Shown here: one piece after another, positions 54,753 through 62,535 of the stretch
Layout: each line of letters begins with the position of its first letter
How positions within the stretch are numbered: the first letter of the stretch is position 1
Source: Eubacteriaceae bacterium ES3
GTDB lineage: Bacteria > Bacillota > Clostridia > Eubacteriales > Eubacteriaceae
Direction of reading: 5' to 3'
Length of the DNA stretch: 64,000 nt
Assembly: GCA_030586155.1 (NCBI GenBank)
Contig: CP130741.1
Location: 1,172,680 to 1,236,679 of the forward strand
Made by a program: the position numbers and the translations under genes
The notes under the pieces: model-generated
The model's input: only the letters and a program-made list of their open reading frames with translations
What the model was told of the DNA's origin: nothing
Database searches by the model: none

Positions 54753-56005
54753 ACAGCTTTCCGTTTGTCCTTATATTGATTTTGTGTAAGCACTTCCATA
54801 AATGCTTCCATTCTTATTCTGAGCTGTTCAACGTCCTGATACTGATAATCAGTCTCAAGTCTAAATACCGGGATTCCTACATCAGAAAAAAGTTTTTCAA
54901 AACGCTCCAATTCAAAATCGTATTCGATTTGCCCTTTTAAAACATGAAAAATGACCCCATCAATTCTCCCCTTTCGCAGATGCCAGGAAGCACTTTGATA
55001 TAGCATTTCATTTTTTGAATATGCTGAAGAACAGTCGTAGCGCAGTTGAGAAAAAACTACCGCTGTAAAAAGATCTACTTCCTGATGTTCCTTTTTAGAG
55101 CCGGAATAAATTTTTTGTGTCGTTGAATCGAGGGTAGCTTCAATATTCATGCCAATATCTTCAACGAGGAAAGGTATCTTATAATTTGGCATAAACACAG
55201 GTGATCCCATTAAAAGAACTGAGGGTTTATTGGTATTCTTATAAGGGGTACAATTTAATATTTCTATCAGCTCGAGATTTAAGTTTTTAAGATGTTGGCA
55301 ATAACTTCTTAAATCACTGGTGTAATAATAGGCGTTTAGGACTGCCATCCGAGTTGAACCATTTATATATTGCCCAGCTTGTTCACAAATGCTGATAAAC
55401 TCTGCCATCAGTCCTCTAGCCTGATTAACCCGCTTCGTTGCAGATTGCAGACTTTTTTTTGTAATTTTCGTTCTGGTGTGATCAGAAATTTTTTCCGAAA
55501 GCTTTTTCATCTCTTGTGTCCATTTGATGCCGGCCAGGGGATCGGTCTTATCTGGAGGAACATCGACAGTGATTACTTTTTTTCCAGAATTTTTAAGAAG
55601 CCAAGCCATTTTACGGTTAGAATCACAGGTGACTGGACAAATAATCAGCGCATTTTCGGTAAGGTTGAAAGTATCATTTAAAAGGAATCCAAGCATTGAA
55701 CGACTCACCGGGTCGGTATCTCTGGGAACAGAATCATCTGACCAGTTAACGGCTCCTTGACTTCCACCAAGAATATAGAAAGGTTTGGATCCGGCAGCGT
55801 ATATCAGTTCTTCGGGAATTCCTGACCCCATGACGATGATGTCCGGCTTGTGATTTAGCATTTGCTGTGGCTTAAAATAAGAATATATGATATTAAAAAA
55901 GTAATGGAGCTCTTTTGATGAAGGGCTGTTTTGCATCAGTTTTTTGAGTGTGTTCAGATATTCTTCCTCGTAGTCTGTAAACTTAGTTTTATCAGTTTGA
56001 TTCAT
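54749..56005 (-). CDS. HgdB-like paralogue with most cluster cysteines lost
   Basis: A 418-residue homologue of the protein at 51719, aligning along its whole length (for example PEELIYAAGSKP with PQELIYAAGAQP, and QLRIRMEAFMEVL with QLRIRIEAFIELI). Where that protein has LCSG, DACPL, ETCMGER and RGCLVYDFE, this one has ILGG, DTDPV, LDSTTQ and KGQIEYDFE. Only the C in VTCDS and one in YDCSS line up. It cannot bind the same cluster alone and may be a structural or substrate-binding partner. It is the first gene of the operon; AGGAGG precedes the ATG. Confidence 0.8.
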   Translation of the reverse strand: MNQTDKTKFTDYEEEYLNTLKKLMQNSPSSKELHYFFNIIYSYFKPQQMLNHKPDIIVMGSGIPEELIYAAGSKPFYILGGSQGAVNWSDDSVPRDTDPVSRSMLGFLLNDTFNLTENALIICPVTCDSNRKMAWLLKNSGKKVITVDVPPDKTDPLAGIKWTQEMKKLSEKISDHTRTKITKKSLQSATKRVNQARGLMAEFISICEQAGQYINGSTRMAVLNAYYYTSDLRSYCQHLKNLNLELIEILNCTPYKNTNKPSVLLMGSPVFMPNYKIPFLVEDIGMNIEATLDSTTQKIYSGSKKEHQEVDLFTAVVFSQLRYDCSSAYSKNEMLYQSASWHLRKGRIDGVIFHVLKGQIEYDFELERFEKLFSDVGIPVFRLETDYQYQDVEQLRIRMEAFMEVLTQNQYKDKRKAV

Positions 56006-56215
56006 CTGATAACCTCCTGAACTTAATTTTCTGGTAACAGTATAGACATTTTAAATGAAATCAATTTGTCTCTTATGTGAATTTTGTGTGAAATATTTCA
56101 AGTTTTTTTCAAGCTTAAAACCTTCTATTTATAGTTAGTTCAGAATCGTGTGATATTATCACAGATAAAGAGACCGAGAACGTGTAGAATTTAGAAAAAA
56201 GATTGGAGATAGAAG

Positions 56216-56551
56216 ATGAAAGATGTAATTTTATTGACAACACAGACCTGTCCTCATTGTAAAACGGCTAAAGAATTCTTAAAACAAAATAATATCCAGT
56301 TCACTCAGAAAGATATAAATGCTGATGCTCAGGCAAGAAATGAATTAATAAAGAGAAATATTAAAGGCGTGCCAACTATTTTGATTGGTGATGAAGCGGT
56401 AGTAGGCTTGGATACTCAAAGGATTATGCAGCTTGTAGATCATCGGGTTAAAACCTGTCCAAATTGCGGGACAAAACTTCGAGTGCCTACAAATAGGGGG
56501 AAAATATCTGTTAGGTGTCCTAAATGCAAGGAAAGTTTTACTGCAAGCTAA
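56216..56551 (+). CDS. glutaredoxin fused to a zinc-ribbon-like domain
   Basis: A 111-residue protein. Residues 1-80 are a glutaredoxin with active site C-P-H-C (residues 12-15), the cis-proline GVPTILIGD and the C-terminal GLD glutathione-type helix cap. Residues 80-111 form a zinc-ribbon-like end with two C-P-x-C knuckles (CPNCG, CPKC). It is divergent from the HgdB-like operon across 210 bases and likely shares its regulation. The fusion could localise a dithiol reductase to a protein partner through the ribbon. Confidence 0.85.
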   Translation: MKDVILLTTQTCPHCKTAKEFLKQNNIQFTQKDINADAQARNELIKRNIKGVPTILIGDEAVVGLDTQRIMQLVDHRVKTCPNCGTKLRVPTNRGKISVRCPKCKESFTAS

Positions 56552-56628
56552 AAGATTCAATTTTGATTCAAGTCTGTTGGGATACATTTTATACTAAGAT
56601 TTTCAAATTAGTTTGAGGAGGTGTCCCT

Positions 56629-57057
56629 ATGAACATTTCAAGTATAGCCAGCTCTTATTATAACAATTCACTGATTGCTGAACTTAGTAGTACAACTTCT
56701 ACCGATTATTCGGAATTATTTGATTCAAGTGGAGTCAGCTCGAATGAGTACGAATCGATTTATAACGTGATCAATGAAGAATATGATTTAGCGTTTACGG
56801 ATTTTAGTGATGAGGAGGAGTTAGACTCTATTTTGACTGATTTACCCTCTTTAGCAGAAATTTTTGCTTCAATGCAGTCTAATCTAATTTCTTCTTTTTA
56901 TGATTACAGCGACGATGAAACCGGCCTAATGAGCCTTTTATCAGAGTATAATCTCTCTCGCATTCAGTCTTTAAAAGAACTGTATCAGAGTCTATACAGT
57001 GATTCAACAACAGAAGAATCATCTAATGCGGGTTCGATTTTAAATATATTAGCATAA
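56629..57057 (+). CDS. small acidic Ser/Leu-rich protein, unknown
   Basis: A 142-residue protein I do not recognise. It is rich in Ser, Glu, Asp and Leu, low in basic residues, and mostly predicted helical after a Ser-rich N-terminus. No membrane segment or signal peptide stands out and there are no cysteines. A strong ribosome site (GAGGAGG) lies 8 bases before the ATG and a long terminator follows, so it is a real gene. It lies 77 bases after the glutaredoxin gene and may be co-transcribed with it. Confidence 0.7.
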   Translation: MNISSIASSYYNNSLIAELSSTTSTDYSELFDSSGVSSNEYESIYNVINEEYDLAFTDFSDEEELDSILTDLPSLAEIFASMQSNLISSFYDYSDDETGLMSLLSEYNLSRIQSLKELYQSLYSDSTTEESSNAGSILNILA

Positions 57058-57068
57058 AGAGGATTAAC

Positions 57069-57116
57069 AAGACCTTTTAGGAGAACATCGTATGTTCACC
57101 TAAAAGGTCTTGTTTT
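57069..57116 (+). terminator. strong terminator
   Basis: About 20 base pairs: AAGACCTTTTAGG and GAACAT pair with ATGTTC and CCTAAAAGGTCTT, then GTTTTATT. Confidence 0.9.
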
Positions 57117-57333
57117 ATTCTTAATTAGTAAAATACTGATATCACATAAAATTAGAATTCAACAGAAAAGATCAGCTAATAATCAAAGAATAAGTAAAAC
57201 ATTAAATAAATGTAAAAAATAAATATTAACAATTATATGAAATTTACTTGCATCCTATTCAAACAGCGATAGCAGTGTAAATCAGGTGCTATAGGAGTCA
57301 GTTAAACGTGTTCAAAAAATCAATAAATTACTC

Positions 57334-57362
57334 TTGTGCGATTTCAAAACTAGTGATATAAT
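57334..57362 (+). promoter_or_regulatory. promoter of the UroD-family methyltransferase leader
   Basis: TTGTGC (57334-57339), a 17-base spacer, TATAAT (57357-57362). The -10 is perfect, the -35 weak, so an activator may be involved; a GTGTTC word stands upstream at 57309. Confidence 0.6.
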
Positions 57363-57367
57363 CTGTT

Positions 57368-57501
57368 TTACAATAATTAGTTGCGTGTAATTATTGTAAG
57401 TTGGTGTTCTGAATGGAATTTCTTTAACCAGGCAGAATGGCTATAATTGTAAGATGTTGATAATAAGTGTTTTCTGAACACGTTCAGCTATCTTATAATT
57501 A
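57368..57501 (+). ncRNA. structured leader RNA of the UroD-family gene
   Basis: A perfect 12-base-pair hairpin at the very 5' end (57368-57379 with 57388-57399, loop GTTGCGTG) is followed by a stem of about 12 pairs with one G-U (57444-57455 with 57490-57501), which encloses a small GTGTT/AACAC hairpin (57467-57481). GTGTTCTGAA at 57404 could pair alternatively with TTCTGAACAC at 57472, with one mismatch. No T-run follows, so control would act on translation or RNA stability, or the repeats are protein-binding sites. I know of no riboswitch class with this plan. Confidence 0.45.
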
Positions 57502-57547
57502 GAGTGTTTGAAGGGTAATGATTCATTTTTATTTAGGAGGAATGTTA

Positions 57548-58555
57548 ATGCTAACAAAACGTCAAAATCTTATGGAAACGATTAAAGGTGGAAACCCTGA
57601 TCGGTTTGTCAACCAGTATGAAGCTTTTGTCTGTACAGACGCGATTTATGGAATGATCATGGCTGATCCCATTTCTATCCAGGGGGGATTTCCGATGCCA
57701 GGAGGAGAACCGGTAAAAAATGCCTGGGGTATTACATTTGCGTGGCCAGCAGGAACACCGGGTGCCTTTCCACTTCACGATGAAGAACACAAAGTACTTA
57801 AAGATATCACTAAATGGCGTGAAGTAGTTAAAATGCCAAAGACAGATTTTCCACCAGAAGCATGGGAACCGTTTATGCCAATGATTGATGCGATTGACAG
57901 AAATGAAGTATTTACAACCTGTTTTGTAGCACCAGGTGTATTTGAACAATGCCATCATTTAATGGGTATGGATGATTGTCTTTTGAATTTCTATGAAGAA
58001 CCTGAAGAAATGCATGCACTGATTGATTATATTACTGAATATGAACTGAAATATGCTGCTGAACTGATTAAATATTATAAACCGGATTGTATTTTCCATC
58101 ATGATGATTGGGGTTCTTCAATTAGTTCCTTCCTGTCACCAGACATGTTTAACGAGTTTATCGTTCCTGCATACAAAAAAATCTACGGATTCTATAAAGA
58201 AAATGGCGTTGAATTAATTGTTCATCATAGTGATTCCTATGGAGCTAATCTGGTTCCATCAATGATTGAGATGGGAATTGATATCTGGCAGGGATGTATT
58301 TCTAATAATAACGTTCCTGAACTGATTAAAGAATATGGCGGTAAAATTTCTTTCATGGGAGATATCGACAATTCACTAATTGACCGTGAGGACTGGACCC
58401 AGGAAAGCGTAGGCGCTGAAGTTCGAAAATCTGTTGAACGTTGTGGAAAACATTATTATATTCCATGCATTACTCAAGGTGGACCAGGTAGTGTTTATCC
58501 AGGAGTTTACGAAGCGATAACTGCTGAGTTAGAAAAAATTAATTCTGAAATGTAG
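57548..58555 (+). CDS. UroD-family methyltransferase
   Basis: A 335-residue UroD-superfamily protein. An HHDDWGSS segment near residue 190 and VHHSDSYGANLVP near 225 give histidine- and acid-rich surroundings often seen in the methyltransferase branch, including the methyl-transfer enzymes of aryl O-demethylases. The start is the third of three clustered Met codons (57548), 7 bases after AGGAGG. It is alone, with no corrinoid protein beside it, so it must share one from elsewhere, possibly those at 7008 or 14220. Its promoter and structured leader suggest tight control. Confidence 0.75.
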   Translation: MLTKRQNLMETIKGGNPDRFVNQYEAFVCTDAIYGMIMADPISIQGGFPMPGGEPVKNAWGITFAWPAGTPGAFPLHDEEHKVLKDITKWREVVKMPKTDFPPEAWEPFMPMIDAIDRNEVFTTCFVAPGVFEQCHHLMGMDDCLLNFYEEPEEMHALIDYITEYELKYAAELIKYYKPDCIFHHDDWGSSISSFLSPDMFNEFIVPAYKKIYGFYKENGVELIVHHSDSYGANLVPSMIEMGIDIWQGCISNNNVPELIKEYGGKISFMGDIDNSLIDREDWTQESVGAEVRKSVERCGKHYYIPCITQGGPGSVYPGVYEAITAELEKINSEM

Positions 58556-58569
58556 TGATAATTAACCCT

Positions 58570-58616
58570 AAAGCTGGTAGTATAGGGCTCTTATGAGCCT
58601 TCCTACTAGCTTTTTT
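58570..58616 (+). terminator. terminator of the UroD-family gene
   Basis: AAGCT-GTAG pairs with CTAC-AGCTT with an inner GGGCTC/GAGCC, then TTTTTT. Confidence 0.85.
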
Positions 58617-58768
58617 AATTAGATTGTATATCTTTCGGCAAAATTTACTTTTGCCTTATGGTATTTATCAGTATAATGGATACTATAATGAAAGTAGAAT
58701 GGTTATACTGAAACAGAATAGAAATTTAATTTAACTGAGTATTTTGATTATACTATAAGGAAGAGTTT

Positions 58769-58896
58769 GTGCTCAGCTATGCGGTAGGTATGAATTGTCA
58801 GATGCTTATGAAGAATCTACCCGACAGCTGTTAATGGACAGAGCAGATAAAAATATGTATCTTGATAAGGTAAGAAAGAAACAGGGGAGGATTTAA
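58769..58896 (+). pseudogene. decayed C-terminal fragment of a GGDEF gene
   Basis: One frame reads VLSYAVGMN, matching the beta strand near the end of GGDEF domains. After a frame change the next reads DAYEESTRQLLMDRADKNMYLDKVRKK, ending at TAA (58894-58896), which is the typical closing helix (ADKNMY) of a diguanylate cyclase. No start, no GGDEF motif and a frameshift: a relic. The stretches 58617-58768 and 58897-59063 show no gene; one small GGCAAAA/TTTTGCC hairpin lies in the first. Confidence 0.7.
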
Positions 58897-59063
58897 AAGA
58901 AAAATATTTTTTAATATTTTAGCGTATTTAATGGAGAAATATTTCGTTTAACGAAAAACATACAGCATAGAGTTGATTTTTAATGGCAATATTTTTAGTT
59001 GTATCCGGTTTCTTGAAATGAATTCATATCTGTGATAATGCCGGAAAAATGCTTTTGAGGTTA

Positions 59064-59092
59064 TTGACATTTAGTTAAGTACAGTGTATACT
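59064..59092 (+). promoter_or_regulatory. promoter of the glycine operon
   Basis: TTGACA (59064-59069), 17 bases, TATACT (59087-59092), about 55 bases before the riboswitch. Confidence 0.88.
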
Positions 59093-59149
59093 TTGTACAT
59101 CAAATGTTCTTAAACGAAACTTTACAATTAAATAGCTGGTATGGATGAA

Positions 59150-59318
59150 GGATACGGGAGAGATTGTTTTTACAACACCGAAGGAATAAGCGGTTAACTA
59201 AGCCATAGTAATCGTGATGATCTCAGGTAAAGGGGACCGTAACCGGACATAACTCTGGAAAGCGTAGCACCGAAGGGGCAACCTCTATATAGGGAGAATC
59301 TCTCAGGTTAATAACAGA
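59150..59318 (+). ncRNA. tandem glycine riboswitch
   Basis: Two aptamers in series. The first (about 59150-59243) has GGGAGAG, CACCGAAGG and ATCTCAGGTAAA. The second (about 59250-59318) has ACTCTGG, GCACCGAAGGGGCAA and TCTCTCAGGTTAATAACAGAG. These are the conserved parts of the gcvT element. The 3' strand of the second aptamer's closing stem abuts the terminator, so glycine binding would decide whether transcription continues. It sits directly before gcvH and fits glycine-induced breakdown. Confidence 0.95.
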
Positions 59319-59347
59319 GCAGAAGGCTTTAGCTTTCTGCTTTTTTT
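59319..59347 (+). terminator. expression-platform terminator of the glycine riboswitch
   Basis: GCAGAAGGC pairs with GCTTTCTGC, followed by TTTTTTT. It shares a base with the last aptamer stem. Confidence 0.88.
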
Positions 59348-59477
59348 GTTGCAAAATTTAATTGCACTTAACGAACGGTCTTTATTGTAACTAAAGAGCA
59401 GAGATGTATAGTAAGATTGATAAGGTACGTTTGTGGCGAAACTAATTTTAAAATATTAAATTCAGGAGGAATTAAAA

Positions 59478-59855
59478 ATGAAAATTGTTGAAGGTTTAAA
59501 ATATTCAAGTGATCATGAGTGGGTAAAAGTAGAAGGTGAAAAAGCCTATATTGGTATTACAGATTTTGCACAACATTCTCTAGGTGATATCGTATTTGTT
59601 GAACTTCCGGAAGTTGGCGATGAAATTGAAAAAGAAGGCGTTTTTGGAACAGTAGAATCTGTTAAAGCAGCATCTGATGTGTTTCTACCTGTTTCTGGTA
59701 AAGTAGTAGAAGTTAATGAAGCTTTGGTTGATGAGCCAGAACTTGTAAATGCAGATGCATTTGAAAATTGGATGGTTTGCGTTGAGCTGACAAATCCTGA
59801 AGAACTTGATGAATTAATGGACGCTGCAGATTACGAAAAAATCTGTGTCGAATAA
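59478..59855 (+). CDS. gcvH: glycine cleavage system H protein
   Basis: A 125-residue lipoyl carrier of normal length. The lipoyl-lysine motif E-S-V-K-A-A-S lies near residue 64. It carries the aminomethyl group from the P protein to the T protein. AGGAGG precedes the ATG. It is the first gene after the riboswitch and 25 bases before the gcvT-SHMT fusion. Confidence 0.97.
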   Translation: MKIVEGLKYSSDHEWVKVEGEKAYIGITDFAQHSLGDIVFVELPEVGDEIEKEGVFGTVESVKAASDVFLPVSGKVVEVNEALVDEPELVNADAFENWMVCVELTNPEELDELMDAADYEKICVE

Positions 59856-59880
59856 GTCTTTATAATAGGAGGAAGATTGG

Positions 59881-62523
59881 ATGCAGGAATTAAAACGTAC
59901 CATATTTTATGATTGTCATGTCAAAGCTGGAGCTACATTAGTTGATTTTGGTGGTTGGGAAATGCCTATCAACTATCCAGCCGGAATTGTTGATGAACAT
60001 ATTTATACTCGAACAAAATGTGGGATTTTTGACGTTTCACATATGGGTAGATTTATTGTTTCCGGAAAACAGGCCACCGAGTTTTTACAACATGTATTAA
60101 CTAATAATGTTCTGGCTTTGGATCTTTTACAATCTCAATATACAATGATTCAAAATGAAAACGGCGGAGCTTATGACGATGCTTACCTTTACCGTTTTTA
60201 TGAAGATGAATATTTGCTTGTAGTTAACGCTGCTAACATCGAAAAAGACTGGAATCACCTACAGGAAGAAATCAAGGCTTTTGATGCAAAAATGGTTGAT
60301 CGTTCCAGTGAAATTGGAATGATTTCTGTTCAGGGACCGGAATCAAAAAATATCATTCAGGCACTGACTGGAGAGCGTTTTTTAACAGAACCATTAAAAA
60401 ATGCTTTAGGAATTCTTACATATAAAGGTGAAGAATTAAAATTGGCGCGAACTGGTTATACAGGTGAACCATTAGGACTGGAACTGTTTACCGTAAAATC
60501 TCAGGCAGTTGAAATCTGGGAAAAATTACTTGAGCTGGGAGCAAAAGAAACAGGTCTTGGGGCTCGAGATACGCTTCGATTAGAAGCAGGTCTTCCTTTA
60601 TATGGTCATGAATTGGGCCTTGATATTGATGGTAAGGAAATTCCGATTTTTTCTTGTCCGTTGGCAAAATTCGCAGTCAGCTTTTCTGATGTAAAAGGTG
60701 ACTATATTGGTAAAGCAGCTCTGGAAAAACAATATATTGGCTTTAAAAAGATCATGGAACGGGATTTCTCTGATTTCTCAAATCTTGAAAGAATTGTCCG
60801 TCCAATCGCTTTAACAGGCAAAGGCGTTGCCCGAGCCGGCTGTAAAGTATTTAAAGATGGTAAAGAAGTTGGATATATTACCAGTGCAACTATGGTACCT
60901 TATCTGGTAGCCAAAGGATACGGTCTGGACAGCAAAATTACTGACGAAAAAGCAAGACGTTCAATTGGTCTGGCACTGGTTGACGGCGATGTTGAGTTTG
61001 ACGATGAAGTAAAAGTAGAAATCCGTAACAAGATGGTAGATGCTGTTATTGCTCCTTACCACATGAAAGGTGATGCGCCACCATATGCGCGACCGATTAT
61101 TTATGGCGTTGAAATTGAACTTGATTACAGCAGCAGTGATGATTATCATACAAAAGCACTCAATCTCCTCGAAAGAAGTTATGAAAATACCATTCACAGA
61201 CAACACGAAACTATTAACCTGATTCCTTCAGAGATGTCAATTTCTGCAGCAAGCCGAATATTATCAATAATGGATCCTGCAATGCGATATGCTGAACACA
61301 AGAAAACAAAATCTTTCTATGATTTTGATGTATTCTATTATCAGGGAACTGCGTTTATTGATGAAATTGAACACTTACTGATGGAAGAACTGAAAAAATA
61401 TTTCGGTTGTGCTGAAGTAGAAACCCGAGTTGTCAGCGGACAGATGGCAAACATGGCTGTGTTTAGCGCACTGATGGATTACAAAAATCGCGTTAATCGA
61501 AAAGTGGACCCATTGCGATTAGGCTATGTTATGAACAACCACATTATAAAAGGCGGACATTTAAGTGCACAGCCAATGGGTGCTTTACATGACTATATTG
61601 CTGTTGATCCTAAGACTGAGAAAAAGGCGGTTGTTAATTTCCCGGTTGAAAGAGACAATCAGTACAAGATTGATGTTCCTGAAACGAAAAAACTGATTGA
61701 ACAATACAAACCGGAGCTAATTATCTTTGGTAAAAGTATGGTGCTTCATAAAGAACCTGTAGAAGCAATTCGAAAGTTTGTTGATGAACAGAATATTAAA
61801 ACAACCATCATGTATGATATGGCACACGTTCTGGGTTTGATTGGTAAAAACTTCCAGGATCCATTTGCAGAAGGTGCTGATCTGGTTACCGGTTCTACAC
61901 ATAAAACTTTCTTTGGAACTCAAAGAGGGGTTATCGCCGGAAACTACAAAAAAGAAGATTACGATTATGCATTATGGGAAACGATTGAAACTCGTGCTTT
62001 TCCTGGTAGCGTAAGTAACCATCACCTGGGAACCATGTTAGGTTTGTTAATGGCAACTTATGAAATGAATAATTTCAGAGACGAATACCAGAAAAATGTT
62101 ATTGATAATGCAAAATACTTTGCCAAATGTCTGGCTGACGAAGGTCTTGACGTTGCGGGCGATCCTGCAATTTCTTACACAGAAACACATCAGGTTGTTG
62201 TACGAGTCGGTTATGGAATTGGACCAGATGTTGCAAAACGTCTTGAAGAAAACAACCTGATCATTAATTACCAAGCAACTCCAGAAGAAGAAGGCTTTAC
62301 CGCTTCAGGAGCGATTCGAATTGGAGTTAATGAGATGACACGCTTTGGATTTGGTTTTGACGAATTTAAACAAACAGCAAAATTAATGGCAGATGTTATT
62401 TTACGAAATAAAGATGTTAAAGATGACGTTGTCGAGCTGAAGCAGAACTTCAAAGATCTGAAATACTGTTTCACAGATGAAGATATCATGAAACAGTTAG
62501 ATAAACTGAAGGCTACACTATAA
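59881..62523 (+). CDS. glycine cleavage T protein fused to a serine hydroxymethyltransferase-like domain
   Basis: An 880-residue fusion. Residues 1 to about 405 are aminomethyltransferase GcvT (VDFGGWEMPI, FDVSHMGR, GARDTLRLEAGLPLYGHEL). Residues about 412-880 are a PLP enzyme of the SHMT type: NLIPSEM for NLIASEN, and GSTHKT with the PLP lysine at about K675. It is divergent: canonical G-x-P-G-x-R-Y-Y near residue 475 is replaced by KSFYDFDVFYYQG, and there is no T-T-T-H-K. GcvT releases methylene-THF and ammonia; SHMT can use it with glycine to make serine. No stop or frameshift separates the halves. GGAGG precedes the ATG. Confidence 0.88.
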   Translation: MQELKRTIFYDCHVKAGATLVDFGGWEMPINYPAGIVDEHIYTRTKCGIFDVSHMGRFIVSGKQATEFLQHVLTNNVLALDLLQSQYTMIQNENGGAYDDAYLYRFYEDEYLLVVNAANIEKDWNHLQEEIKAFDAKMVDRSSEIGMISVQGPESKNIIQALTGERFLTEPLKNALGILTYKGEELKLARTGYTGEPLGLELFTVKSQAVEIWEKLLELGAKETGLGARDTLRLEAGLPLYGHELGLDIDGKEIPIFSCPLAKFAVSFSDVKGDYIGKAALEKQYIGFKKIMERDFSDFSNLERIVRPIALTGKGVARAGCKVFKDGKEVGYITSATMVPYLVAKGYGLDSKITDEKARRSIGLALVDGDVEFDDEVKVEIRNKMVDAVIAPYHMKGDAPPYARPIIYGVEIELDYSSSDDYHTKALNLLERSYENTIHRQHETINLIPSEMSISAASRILSIMDPAMRYAEHKKTKSFYDFDVFYYQGTAFIDEIEHLLMEELKKYFGCAEVETRVVSGQMANMAVFSALMDYKNRVNRKVDPLRLGYVMNNHIIKGGHLSAQPMGALHDYIAVDPKTEKKAVVNFPVERDNQYKIDVPETKKLIEQYKPELIIFGKSMVLHKEPVEAIRKFVDEQNIKTTIMYDMAHVLGLIGKNFQDPFAEGADLVTGSTHKTFFGTQRGVIAGNYKKEDYDYALWETIETRAFPGSVSNHHLGTMLGLLMATYEMNNFRDEYQKNVIDNAKYFAKCLADEGLDVAGDPAISYTETHQVVVRVGYGIGPDVAKRLEENNLIINYQATPEEEGFTASGAIRIGVNEMTRFGFGFDEFKQTAKLMADVILRNKDVKDDVVELKQNFKDLKYCFTDEDIMKQLDKLKATL

Positions 62524-62535
62524 GGAGGAGCAACA

